Positions 23,916 through 36,000 of a DNA stretch of 64,000 nt are shown one piece after another. This stretch comes from Littorina saxatilis (lineage: Eukaryota > Mollusca > Gastropoda > Littorinimorpha > Littorinidae), in assembly GCF_037325665.1 (NCBI RefSeq), contig NC_090254.1, positions 39,135,647-39,199,646 of the forward strand, read 5' to 3'. Under the pieces are notes generated by a model. The model saw nothing but the letters and a program-made list of their open reading frames with translations, made no database searches and was not told the origin of the DNA. The position numbers and the translations under genes were made by a program. How positions within the stretch are numbered: position 1 is the first letter of the stretch; each line of letters opens with the position of its first letter.

Positions 23916-24395
23916 ATCTCAGCCCAGAAGCCCACCAAACCGTGTAGTCCCCTCAGACAAGAATCCTTTCTACGACCATAGACCTAATATAGGTCCCTGC
24001 TACGACATAGTAAAGGATAGATCAAAAGGAATATCGTTTATGCGCCTGGACTGAAAGACATCTAAACTTACTCCATTTGTTTGGTGTGCTGTTTTTTATG
24101 TGCATTTTCGATGGGTGCAGCACGGCTCAATTACAAATACTCCTTCCTGTGAAACTATGTCTACTTTTCACGAATCGCATTGCAGTTTGCGTGTATGTAT
24201 GTCTCTGGTAGGGGAAAGGCTCCTAATATGGACCGGCTCCTATAATATGGACCACCTCCTGTTCTGACAAACTAACGGCGCTAGAGCACTCAAAACAATT
24301 TCATTCGCTTTATTCACCCTCTCTGGATTAGTTGCACATGTCAAAACAGTTGCAGAAACACAAACCTCAAAACCGTTAGACTTTTTCGCTTTTTT

Positions 24396-25142
24396 GACTC
24401 ACATGCGAAGCAAAAGTGAGTCTATGTACTCACCCGAGTCGTCCGTCCGTCCGTCCGTCCGGACGTCCGGACGTCCGTCCGTCCGTCCGGAAAACTTTAA
24501 CGTTGGATATTTCTTGGACACTATTCAGTCTATCAGTACCAAATTTGGCAAGATGGTGTATGATGACAAGGCCCCAAAAAACATACATAGCATCTTGACC
24601 TTGCTTCAAGGTCAAGGTCGCAGGGGCCATAAATGTTGCCTAAAAAACAGCTATTTTTCACATTTTTCCCATTTTCTCTGAAGTTTTTGAGATTGAATAC
24701 CTCACCTATATATGATATATAGGGCAAAGTAAGCCCCATCTTTTGATACCAGTTTGGTTTACCTTGCTTCAAGGTCAAGGTCACAGGAGCTCTTCAAAGT
24801 TGGATTGTATACATATTTTGAAGTGACCTTGACCCTGAACTATGGAAGATAACTGTTTCAAACTTAAAAATTATGTGGGGCACATGTTATGCTTTCATCA
24901 TGAGACACATTTGGTCACATATGATCAAGGTCAAGGTCACTTTGACCCTTATGAAATGTGACCAAAATAAGGTAGTGAACCACTAAAAGTGACCATATCT
25001 CATGGTAGAAAGAGCCAATAAGCACCATTGTACTTCCTATGTCTTGAATTAACAGCTTTGTGTTGCATGACCTTGGATGACCTTGACCTTGGGTCAAGGT
25101 CACATGTATTTTGGTAGGAAAAATGTGTAAAGCATGTGAGTC
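24396..25142. mobile_element. Inverted-repeat element rich in TCAAGGTCA sites
   Basis: Perfect 11-bp ends GACTCACATGC (24396-24406) and GCATGTGAGTC (25132-25142). Near the left end is a GTCCGTCC/GGACGTCC tract. The body has at least six AAGGTCA or TGACCTT half-sites, often as TCAAGGTCAAGGTCAC. No ORF. A structural cousin is at 50215-50743. Confidence 0.75.
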
Positions 25143-25919
25143 GTATGGGCTTTGCCCTTCTTGTTTCACTTTTGGCAGCGTTCACTCTAAATTTGCCGCC
25201 TAAAACGGACTCGTTTCTGTCCACAGCCAAAGCTTTCATAACACAAAAATGGCTATATATGACAGCTAAGACAGTATTTGTTACATTTTAACAGTGTGTA
25301 CCCCGAGTTTCTACTGCAAACAAAAAATAATAGCAAAACCTCAAAGTATGTGTGAGTCCCCTAATATGGACCACCTTCAACAAATAGAAGAAAATAAAAA
25401 CTAAAGGCAATTTTAATTAATTCATTAAGAAGCTTGCTGAAAATAACCTATAACTAGCCCTCGAGATTTCAAAAAAATATAACAAATAGTCTTTTTTTTT
25501 GTGGAAGTTGATAATTTCACTTATTTTCACTCTGTTTTTGATAAGCTTCTTCAGTTTCCTGGTGTGCTTCAAATAATGTTCTCGTCAAACCAAAACAGAT
25601 AAATCTAAACATATCTGAGATAGTCTGACTTGCACTCTAAGTTGTATCATGTTATTTTGAAGGTTAGGGGACTTTTTACTGTGATTCGTGAAGGCCGCTT
25701 CACTGGTCCATATTGGGCGCCCAGGCTCCTAATATGGACCATTTGTGATTTTTTTCTGTATTTAATTTTTGCTGAAGGTCTATCAAAGCTATTTCACTCT
25801 AATTAGGCCTAACTGTTCAACTAAGAGAGAAGGACTACCAACCATAACATGAAACAAACTTCTTCGCAAGAAAACAAGCTAGTTATCAGCAATAAACAAA
25901 AAGTGGTCCATATTAGTGC

Positions 25920-26223
25920 TGATGGGGTCTATGTCGACCAAAAGAGTGGGATTCCCTGTAGGTGGAGTTCCTGTAGAGGGATTTCCTGTATACAGGGAAT
26001 CCCACAGGGTCTAGTTCCAGTAGTATTTCGCTGATATTGCTGAAAGTCACGTAATGCTTAGCGACATCGGTAGAATTTGATAGTTTTCGATCTTTAGTGA
26101 TAATTCTTAGAAATTCGAGTATGGTTTGCAAGTGTTATTGAAAAACTCTAACCTGTGGGAATCCCCCTTCAGGAACTCCACCTACAGGGAATCCCACTCT
26201 TTTGGTCGACATAGACCCCATCA
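25920..26223. mobile_element. MITE with 54-bp perfect terminal inverted repeats
   Basis: 25920-25973 and 26170-26223 are exact inverted copies as read here, beginning TGATGGGGTCTATGTCGACC. An extra GTAGAGGGATTTCCTGTA unit lies next to the left arm. Exact arms imply recent insertion or gene conversion. Confidence 0.85.
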
Positions 26224-26455
26224 GTCATATTAGGGGCCCTTCCTATGTTGTGCCAGGTCTCTCAGTGCTCACTCATTAGAAGAAAGTCTAATGGGGGTGT
26301 CCTGTAAGTTGTTATTAGTTCTCTCTGTGAAATGTATCAAATTTTATTCTTACGATGAAGGGTAAAAATCGGTATTAAATCGTGTGAAATGTTGTTGTAA
26401 TTGTCATATGTATGTAACTGTATCACATTGTCAACTGTATGTAATGTGTATCACA

Positions 26456-26911
26456 TACAAAATCAACACGCTCACCTACAAATGCCTCCATGGTCTCGCC
26501 CCTGCCCATCTCTCTGACTCTCTCTCTCTCTCTCGATGTCCCTTCACGAGCACTCAGATCATCTGCCGACTCCCTTAAGCTCAACATCCCCCACACCAAA
26601 CTCAAAACAGCAGGTCAACGCTCATTTTCTTTCCAAGCACCTAGCCAATGGAACACACTACCTCTCCCCCTCCGTCAACAACAGTCCCTCGAATCATTCA
26701 AATCTGCACTCAAGACATTCCTTTTTCCCAAATAATCCATGCATTCTACACGTACTGCCCACCCTGAATAACTGTTCATATTTAATGGTTCTGGTGTGTG
26801 TGTGTTAGTGACTTTAAGTCTCTGTGTGTGTGAATGAGTGTATGTGCGCCTTGAGTCGCCTTTTGCTGAGATATGTGCGCGTTACAAATATTCGTATTAT
26901 TATTATTATTA
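26456..26911 (+). mobile_element. CR1/L2-type LINE 3' end
   Basis: Two adjacent frames read KINTLTYKCLHGLAPAHLSD and then RSFSFQAPSQWNTLPLPLRQ followed by QQSLESFKSALKTFLFP, the conserved end of CR1/L2 ORF2. A frameshift lies between them. The 3' end GAGATATGTGCGCGTTACAA is followed by (ATT)n. 5'-truncated. Confidence 0.75.
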
Positions 26912-26959
26912 ATCATTCCGAGCTGGGGGTAGAGTTGCTTGAGGGCGTGTCTTCTGTGT

Positions 26960-27153
26960 AGAGTGTAACCCCCCATATTAAGACCCCCCATATTAAGACT
27001 AAATTCCTCCGTTTTAAGACCTTGTCTTTTCGCATTTTTTTAGTTCATAAGCCTTGTGAATTCCGCCCCCCCCCCCCCCCCCCCCCCCCCATTTTAAGAC
27101 CTGATTTTCTCAGATTTGTGTAGGCCTTAAAAGGGGGATTCCACTGTAGCATA
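26960..27153. repeat. TTTTAAGACC-family repeat with C-tract
   Basis: CCCCCATATTAAGACC near the left, a C28 run at about 27063-27090, and CTTAAAAGGGGGATTCCACTG at the right. Other members: 32427-32834, 33041-33066, 33509-34075, 36059-36225, 39337-39500. Confidence 0.65.
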
Positions 27154-29032
27154 TTGATATAATTTCTGGAAATCCAGGTTTGTTGTTGGGTTGCACAGTT
27201 AAAGCTAACCAGGGTTAATTGGCATGTGGACTTATTCTAGAATTTCATATTGGTGAGAAAAAAAATAAAATAAAACTGAGTACGTTTTGCAACATATATC
27301 TCTATTAATGTGAGATACGCATTTAGTACACACACAAAATCCCACTCTTCATATATATGAAGCAGTCGGTCTGTGCATCCAAGTTTGGGGGTGCTGTTAT
27401 CCAATGTAAAAGCCTGGACAAATGTGAGGAAGTTTACATGATCATTAAATTTTACAGGAGTAGGAAGGTTGCTTAATTTACATTTGGAATTATTAGAAAG
27501 AAAAAAGTCTGAAAGGTAGTGTCACAGGCTGTGTTATTCCAAATTCAAAAGCCACATGTTCTTTGTTTGCATCGTAAAGATCTAATCTCAATGTATAAGT
27601 GAGCCCATCATGTGTTATATTGGATTCGATTCATATTTAAATTCATGGTTCCTTGTTTTTTTCCTGAAATTGTCACAATCATATCTGTGAATTTCTCATA
27701 TGTAATATTGTGGGTTTTCCTTGTGGCATTTTACACGGATTTATTTCAGATGTATTTTTTAAATCACTCTGCTCTTCATATTTTCACATGTGATTGTATA
27801 GACGATATGCAATAATGTGATACCGTTTGTAAAAACATTACTTCTACATTTAACAACCGTTTATTTTTTTCGAGTTCCCCATCCCCTTTTATTTTACCAA
27901 TTGCCTGGTGGCTGTGTGGCTAGCTATGAATAATCAGTTCGAGAAAGGCAGGCTAGTTACAAACGAAAAGCTGGGATAGAGTGTTCAAATTTCGATAGTG
28001 TCATATATTATAAATCTGTTAGAACTTCTGTGATATTATTAACACTGTAATTTAATTATTGTCAAAGGATCTGAACTGTTTCGTTGATTTCAGTATTTTC
28101 ATTTTACTACATGTAGCGTACAATACAATTAATTTGATTTGTTCTACTTTCCGTGAAAGCACGATTGTGTTTTTGTGCGCATTATGATGTTTTACTGTCA
28201 AAATTTGTACACTGTAATATCGATTTGTATTGTTTACAGGCCTTGTTGCGCGTAAACATGTTTTTAAAATATATTTTTACTTTCTGCATTAAAGATTATG
28301 ACCATTGTAAGCGCTCCTTTTTTGTCATTTTGACGTTTGCACGCTTATATGTTTGTCAGAGCGTAGTCGGTGAAAAGCGTTAAACTGTACGGGGACATTT
28401 ATGCAATTTAAAAACCAAAAAGCAACTCTATTAAGGTTTAGAATATGTTTGCAATCAAATAAATATCCATTTCTTACATATTTAAATCATAGAAGTTGGC
28501 GACACAGGTAACATGCACAGATTTATTAACTTAAATTGGGTATTTTGGTTTCAAATCTTCTTTTCTTTCAATGTTCCATAGCTTTGTTTAACTCATTGTC
28601 TCCCAGGTACGGATATATCCGTACCCACTCATATGGCTCCATCTGACCTGGTACGGATATATCCGTACACACAGTCACTTCCTGTAACGTCGATCTAACG
28701 CCTGCATTCCAGCGTGTTGATACACAGTTGCTACACAGTTACTAGAAGTCAGGCGTATGTATGTATCGATGATAAACGCGTGCTACTCCTGCATGGCTTC
28801 CACCACCTTCGCCAGGCGACAGTAATGTTTGTATCCTTTTGAGGCATTCTCAGCCAGATTGTAGCGCCATTTACTTTCAAAGGTCGCTAAATACCAGTAG
28901 GCCTACATAGTGAAAGTTTAAAATGATTGAACATTATTCGTGTTTTAAGAATAGCCCAAGGCGACAGCAATTGCACCTCATTTGTGAGAAAGGGTGCCTT
29001 GAAGGGTGCCTAAATTAAAACATTTTGCTTGA

Positions 29033-29063
<31 letters not shown>

Positions 29064-29312
29064 AGAATAGAATAAACTTTATTGTCAGTAAGCCTAGTTT
29101 ATAAAATGTGTGTGTGTGTGGGTGCGTGTGTGTACAACTCCTTTCTTTAAGTCTTTTGGCCACCTACAAGGCACACAATCAATGTCTTCTCAAGAAGTGC
29201 ATGCCTACCCTTCATCGGTTGGATTTTGCCAGGTCAGTATAATCTTTGACTTATTTGGAATGCAAAACCCACTGTAACAGATACATGCACACTGATCAAC
29301 ACACTGTAACAT
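27154..29312. other. AT-rich intergenic stretch
   Basis: No coding region, SINE or LINE is recognisable apart from the palindrome pair at 28607-28668, a (TG)n at 29031-29060, and an AATAGAATAGAATAAACTTT motif at about 29061-29095 resembling a retroposon tail. Confidence 0.5.
28595..28672. repeat. Pair of GTACGGATATATCCGTAC palindromes
   Basis: The 18-bp perfect palindrome occurs at 28607-28624 and 28651-28668, preceded by TTTAACTCATT. A similarly organised locus with another core is at 34068-34150. Confidence 0.8.
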
Positions 29313-30640
29313 ACAACCCTTTGCCACACTCAGTTCACACACAACCCTTTGCCATACTCGGTTCACACACAACCCTTTGCCACACTCAGTTCACACACAA
29401 CCCTTTGCCACACTCATTTCACACACAACCCTTTGCCACACTCGGTTCACACACAACCCTTTGCCACACTCGGTTCACACACAACCCTTTGCCATACTCG
29501 GTTCACACACAACCCTTTGCCACACTCAGTTCACACACAACCCTTTGCCACACTCGGTTCACACACAACCCTTTGCCACACTCAGTTCACACACAACCCT
29601 TTGCCACACTCAGTTCACACACAACCCTTTGCCACACTCGGTTCACACACAACCCTTTGCCACACTCGGTTCACACACAACCCTTTGCCACACTCGGTTC
29701 ACACACAACCCTTTGCCACACTCGGTTCACACACAACCCTTTGCCACACTCAGTTCACACACAACCCTTTGCCACACTCGGTTTACACACAACCCTTTGC
29801 CACACTCAGTTCACACACAACCCTTTGCCACACTCAGTTCACACACAACCCTTTGCCACACTCGGTTCACACACAACCCTTTGCCACACTCAGTTCACAC
29901 ACAACCCTTTGCCACACTCGGTTCACACACAACCCTTTGCCACACTCGGTTCACACACAACCCTTTGCCACACTCAGTTCACACACAACCCTTTGCCACA
30001 CTCAGTTCACACACAACCCTTTGCCACACTCGGTTCACACACAACCCTTTGCCACACTCGGTTCACACACAACCCTTTGCCACACTCGGTTCACACACAA
30101 CCCTTTGCCACACTCAGTTCACACACAACCCTTTGCCACACTCAGTTCACACACAACCCTTTGCCACACTCGGTTCACACACAACCCTTTGCCACACTCA
30201 GTTCACACACAACCCTTTGCCACACTCAGTTCACAAACAACCCTTTGCCACACTCAGTTCACAAACAACCCTTTGCCACACTCGGTTCACACACAACCCT
30301 TTGCCACACTCAGTTCACACATAACCCTTTGCCACACTCAGTTCACACACAACCCTTTGCCACACTCAGTTCACACACAACCCTTTGCCACACTCGGTTC
30401 ACACATAACCCTTTGCCACACTCAGTTCACACACAACCCTTTGCCACACTCGGTTCACACACAACCCTTTGCCACACTCGGTTCACACACAACCCTTTGC
30501 CATACTCGGTTCACACACAACCCTTTGCCACACTCGGTTCACACACAACCCTTTGCCATACTCGGTTCACACACAACCCTTTGCCACACTCAGTTCACAC
30601 ACAACCCTTTGCCATACTCGGTTCACACACAAGCCTTTGC
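29313..30640. repeat. 28-bp satellite, about 47 copies
   Basis: The unit is CACACAACCCTTTGCCACAC followed by TCRGTTCA. Variants are mainly A/G in TCAGTT or TCGGTT and CATACT for CACACT. Because 28 is 1 more than a multiple of 3, each forward frame reads the same 28-residue peptide repeat (HTQPFATLGSHTTLCHTRFT and so on), and none has a stop. I see no start context, splice signal or codon bias that would make it a gene. Confidence 0.95.
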
Positions 30641-30774
30641 AACAAAACAGTCAATGGCAATACTTTCATCTTTATTACATAACAGAACCGTAATGGGGTA
30701 AAAGAAATAACGCAGTTTTTCTCCTACAACGACAGAATATGTGAGAAAAAAAGAAGGATAACATGTTCATTTAT

Positions 30775-31140
30775 ACCCACTCATAGTTTCATTTCACACC
30801 CACTGATCATAGTTTTGTTTCACTCACTCATAATTGTATTTCACTCTCACACATATATGTTGTTTTATTTCATACCCACTCATAGTTTATTTCATACCAA
30901 AATTGTTATTTCACGCCCACTCATACATGTAGTTAATTTCACACCCACTCATAGTTTTATTTCATACCAAAATTGTTATTTCACGCCCACTCATACATGT
31001 AGTTAATTTCACACCCACTCATAGTCTTATTTCACACCCACTCATAGTTTTATTTACACACCCACTCATAGTCTTATTTCACACCCACTCATAGTTTTAT
31101 TTACACACCCACTCAGTTCTATTTGACACTACTCGGTTTT
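30775..31140. repeat. Imperfect tandem repeat, about 24-bp unit
   Basis: Units such as ACCCACTCATAGTTTTATTT recur with variable length and a larger internal duplication (TTTCATACCAAAATTGTTAT twice). Not related in sequence to the neighbouring 28-bp satellite. Confidence 0.75.
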
Positions 31141-31739
31141 AACTTCTATTTCAAACCCACACAATGTCAGTTTTATTTTATACCAAACCAGCTGGCTGCA
31201 GGGATGGATGTAGAGACACACATGCACATAAACATGCTCAGTCACTCAAACAAACACATACTTATAGACATACCAGGGGGGGGGGAGGCTTTATCAACTA
31301 ACAGTAACAGCAGAGCGCTTTAATGAGACCTGATAAACAAAGGGAAATAAGCTCTCTAAATTCATAAAACATGTGCAACGAGGAAGTGGGAGTTAGACGG
31401 AACCAATCTCCTGGCACCCAAGAGAATAACAAGCATTGAAATGATTAAGCGACTTTCAACCTAAAAAAAAGCGCCGCAAGTTCATATAATCCTCATTCTC
31501 CAAGACCCTCTGACTAAACCTTAAACCAAACGCTTAAAAAAAAAAAAAAATTAAAAAATAAAAACCTCCAACACTTACCTACAGAGTCAAACACAAGAAC
31601 CAGCTTTTATTCCTGACCAGACAGAGTCCTTGGAATAAAGACTTGTTATTACAAATAAAGACATTTGTTTAAGATTCTCACGTATACTATCCATGCAACC
31701 CTGTAACAACTATTGCATTTAAGTGTTTATTCATTGTTT

Positions 31740-32073
31740 GTTCGTTCATGAAACTCCCACGGCTTTTACGTCCATGACCGTTTTTACCCCGCCATTTAGG
31801 CAGCCATACGCCGTTTTCGGAAGAAGCATGCTGGGTATTTTCGTGTTTCTATAACCCATCGAACTCTGACATGGATTACAGGATCTTTTTCGTGCACACT
31901 TGGTCTTGTGCTTGCGTGTACACACGGGGGGTGTTCGGACACCGAGGAGAGTCTGCACACAAAGTTGACTCTGAGAAATAAATCTCTCGCCGAACGTGGG
32001 GACGAACTCACGCTGACAGCGGCCAACTGGATACAAATCCAGCGCGCTACCGACTGAGCTACATCCCCGCCCA
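31740..32073 (-). mobile_element. tRNA-derived SINE with alternative head
   Basis: The body matches the SINE at 3135-3543 (ACTCCCACGGCTTTTACG) but the - strand head is different: GGGGATGTAGCTCAGTCGGT then GCGCGCTGGATTTGTATCC and GTGAGTTCGTCCCC. A second piece with this head is at 33264-33429. Two heads on one body indicate SINE recombination. Confidence 0.75.
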
Positions 32074-32219
32074 TTGTTTCAGCTGTAATGCAACTTTCTA
32101 GAAAGAGTTTTAAAATCTGTCACAGGTTTGGAGATTCACATCAAAACAATTCATGACTTCAAGTGCATACAGAGGAATTAAAGCACACATCAAATCAACC
32201 CATCCAAAAACAGGTACAT

Positions 32220-32380
32220 TACCGTATTTGACGGACTACAAGCCGTGACTTTTTTTAAACAAAATCGCATTGCGGCTTATGAAAAGATGCGGCCTATACG
32301 TGGCTCGTCCCAATTTTGTTGTTAAAAGTCGGGGGTGCGGCTTATAAAACGGTGCGTCTTGTAATCCGTCAAATACGGTA
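32220..32380. mobile_element. MITE with TACCGTATTTGACGG ends (short copy)
   Basis: 161 bases bounded by TACCGTATTTGACGGACTAC and GTAATCCGTCAAATACGGTA, with GCGGCTTAT repeats inside. It is the same family as 53497-54185. Confidence 0.75.
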
Positions 32381-32426
32381 CTCTTTCCAATATCCTTGCC
32401 CCAAAAGAGCCAATATGCAACACAAT

Positions 32427-32834
32427 TACAGTGGAAGCCCCCTTTAAGAACCGCCAAAAATCTGAGAAAATCAGGTCTTAAAAAGGAGGGAGTCTTAAAA
32501 TTGGGGTAAATTTAACAGAGCCAACAGTTTATTTAATCGGTGTGGTTTGTCATAAACAGTTGTACATGTAATCAAAAGCCAAGAACCCCAACTCCTTCTT
32601 TCTGACGTTGACAAACACTCACAATAAACATTTGACTGCAGTAGACTACAGTGGACTACAGTGGACTGTGGAACCCCCCTTTCAAGACCCCCCGATTTAA
32701 GACTTCCCAAGCCTTACTTTTTCACATGTTTTGTTTATAATCTCTGTCACTTTACCTCTATTTTAAGACTCCCTACTTTTAAGACCTGATTTTCTTAGAT
32801 TTGTTAGGACTTAAAACGGGGGTTCCAATGTCTA
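32427..32834. repeat. TTTTAAGACC-family repeat
   Basis: Starts TACAGTGGAAGCCCCCTTTA and ends AAAACGGGGGTTCCAATG, with internal repeats of CAGGTCTTAAAAAGGAGGGA and CCGATTTAAGAC. A possible AATAAA on the - strand near 32527 could serve the DUF4806 gene. Confidence 0.65.
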
Positions 32835-32849
32835 AGCTATCTCAGAGCA

Positions 32850-33032
32850 CACACACACACCCAGACACACAAACGTAGACACACAGACACAGACACACAC
32901 ACACAGACCGACCAACCGACACACACACACACACACAGACTGACCGACACACACACACACACTGACTGACCGACACACACACACACACTGACTGACCGAC
33001 ACACACACACACACAGACCGACACACACACGC
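32850..33032. repeat. (CA)n microsatellite with GACCGACC interruptions
   Basis: CA runs separated by GACTGACCGAC and GACCGACC units of about 30 bases. It lies between the TTTTAAGACC repeat and the DUF4806 stop codon. Confidence 0.9.
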
Positions 33033-33038
33033 AGGATC

Positions 33039-36000
33039 TTAAAAGGGGGTACCGCTGTACCTCCCTGGAAACTGCTCTTCTTCCGAATGACAAAAAGTTT
33101 CTAGTCCCTCCCCCATCTCTCGGGCCCTCGCTCTCTCCATCCTTCGCCTCCTCCCCCCGTTTCTGTCTGGAGCTGCCCTGAACCACTCCTGACAGGCCTT
33201 CTTGATCTCCACATTTGTCGCGTCTTTGCTTTCCTTGTTGAGTCGGACAACTTCTGCACAAACCACAGGATTACAGGATCTTTTTCGTGCGCACTTGGTC
33301 TTGTGCTTGCGTGAACACACGGGGGTGTTCGGACACCGAGGAGAGTCTGAACGTGGGGACGAACTCACGCTGACAGCGGCCAACTGGATACAAATCCAGC
33401 GCGCTACCGACTGAGCTACATCCCCGCCCAACAAAAGTTTCTACCCATGAAAAAATCTCAGCTCAGTGAAGACTGAAGGAGCAGTACTGTCATCTGAACT
33501 CAAGCCTGTACAGTGGAACCCCCCTTTTAAGACCTCCACAAATCTAAAAAAACAAGGTCTTAAAATGGGGGTAATACTAATTTACAGAGGTTATGAACTT
33601 TCTTTCTTTCTTTCTTTCTTTATTTATTTGGTGTTTAACGTTGTTTTCAACCACGAAGGTTATATCGCGACGGGGAAAGGGGGGGGGGGGGGGGGGGGGG
33701 GGGATGGGATAGAGCCACTTGTTAATTGTTTCTTGTTCATAAAAGCACTAATCAAAAAATTGCTCCAGGGGCTTGCAACGTAGTACAATATAATTATTAC
33801 CTTACTGGGAGAATGCAAGTTTCCAGTACAAAGGACTTAACATTTCTTACATACTGCTGGACTAAAATCTTTACAAACATTGACTATATTCTATACAAGA
33901 AACACTTAACAAGGGTAAAAGGAGAAACAGAATCCGTTAGTCGCCTCTTACGACATGCTGGGGAGCATCGGGTAAATTCTTCCCCCTAACCCGCGGGGGG
34001 TGGGTTATGAACAGAAAGTCTGAGAAAACAAGGTCTTAAAGGAGGGAGTCTTAAATTGGGGAGGTCTTTAACTCATTCGAGTCGTGCCGGTGAAATATCG
34101 CCGGCACTTTTCTACTGCGTAAAAGACGTGCCGGCGATATATCACCAGCAAGATTTTTTTTTTATCCTTGTTGGGAGCAACGAGGATTGCAGGGACGTAA
34201 CTGGCAACTAAAAGTATGTTCATTTTTGAGGGAGTTGCTTACCTTTTAACTACTATTAGCGTTGGTTTGTCGCCTTCAGCACTGATTTTTCCGTGCAGGC
34301 TGCGACGTAGTCAATTCGCCGAAACCGCATGGCGTCGCTCAAAACTTTCGTTTTACCCCCTTTTGGATACCATATTGGATTAAGTGCCACACACAGGGTC
34401 CCCACTGGTTTTTAGAAACAAAATTCCATGACTTTTCCATGACTTTCCATGAGCCTCAATAACATTTTCCATGACTAGATCCACAGGTCGCCATTTCCGA
34501 ACACGCAAACTTTTTACGTCTTGGAGGGGGAGGGAGGTTTTGGAATGGCTGGGCGACGAAAATAGCCGCTGGCGTGCTTAAGGTTAATTTTTCGTTCTTT
34601 CTTATTTTTGTCAAATTCCATGACTTTCCATGACTTGAATTGAAATTCCATGACTTTCCAGGCCTGAAAAATTAAAAATCAAATTCCATGACTTTCCAGG
34701 TTTTCCATGACCTGTACGAACCCTGCACACAGTTGGATCTACAGCCTCAATTATAAGGTTTGTTTGTTTGTTTGTTTGTTTGCTTAACGCCCAGCCGACC
34801 ACGAAGGGCCATATCAGGGCGGTGCTGCTTTGACATATAAAGTGCGCCACACACAAGACAGAAGTCGCAGCACAGGCTTCATGTCTCACCCAGTCATATT
34901 ATTCTGACACCGGACCAACCAGTCCTAGCACTCACCCCATAATGCCAGACGCCAGGCGGAGCAGCCACTAGATTGCCAATTTTAAAGTCTTAGGTATGAC
35001 CCGGCCGGGGTTCGAACCCACGACCTCCCGATCACGGGGCGGACGCCTTACCACTAGGCCAACCGTGCCGGTCAAAAATTGGTTGCATGATGAGCGAATT
35101 TGTGGTACACATAAAAATAGACAGGATCATTGGAGTTTCAATGACAGGGATGGTCAAATCTCAAAATGTTAACTCGCCAGTCAGGCAAGTAATTTCAAGA
35201 AAGTCACTAGCCCGGTAGAAATTTCCCATGCCTGGTTGATACCACAGTTGATCGGCAGTGTTTGTATGGCTTTAAAACTCGATTTTACAACCAAAAGGGT
35301 CGCATTTGACCAGAATTTTCATTTGCAAGCCGGGCGATTTGTCAGGCAGTTTGTACTAGCCCGGCGGATTATTTACTCGCCCCTGGCCATCCCTGAATGG
35401 GTACTGTAATTGGATCAAGCAGCCATGAAGACAACTTACTGAAAAGGACGTGTTTTAGGCGCAGGCTGTGAAAAGCCTTTTTCCATCCAACTCCCGTCCA
35501 GGTGTACTGTTCCGCCAGGTCCTGGCTAAACAGCCCCCTCAGGAGGTTGTAGGTCACCTCCTTCAAACTATTCCCACCAATCACAGCAAGGTACTGGATC
35601 TGAACATGAAACACAATTGATCAGTTTCATAATTAAGTCTGGCTTTGTCGCACAAATCATGCTCACGCTCCAGTAAAAAAAACATAAGACTTACGTTACA
35701 AAAATCGATATCCAAACGCACATTGTCATGGCAAGTTTTTATGACAAGTACAATAAAACTAGGGATCCAAGTAAAAATAAATCTTATCTAGGTTCTTGTA
35801 CAAAGACAGTAAACCTGACTCATGGTTAAGTAATAGAAACAACTGGATGTCTCTCTTGGCATCATTTCAAAACTGAATGTCTAACAACTGTCCTCGCCCA
35901 GTCAACAAAAACTTAATAGACAAACCAGTCCATATTCTACATTTGAAACCTCAGAACAATATCAGCAAGACACAAATACCAGATATTTCCCCTATGTTCT

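Larger units (their letters stand above)
24212..26242. repeat. Nested repeat complex with CCTAATATGGACC motifs
   Basis: GGCTCCTAATATGGACC occurs near 24228, CCCCTAATATGGACC near 25361, GGCTCCTAATATGGACC near 25725, and GGTCCATATTAG near 25905; the right end is CATATTAGGGGCCC. Two other elements (24396-25142 and 25920-26223) are inserted in it. No host gene is seen. Confidence 0.6.

Noticed and set aside
29313-30640. CRISPR-like array
   Set aside because: Units are directly adjacent with no unique spacers and the DNA is eukaryotic.
29246-30701. Reading frames of 315-478 residues over the 28-bp satellite
   Set aside because: They are produced by the satellite itself, occur in three frames at once, and lack splice or start context; reported as a repeat.
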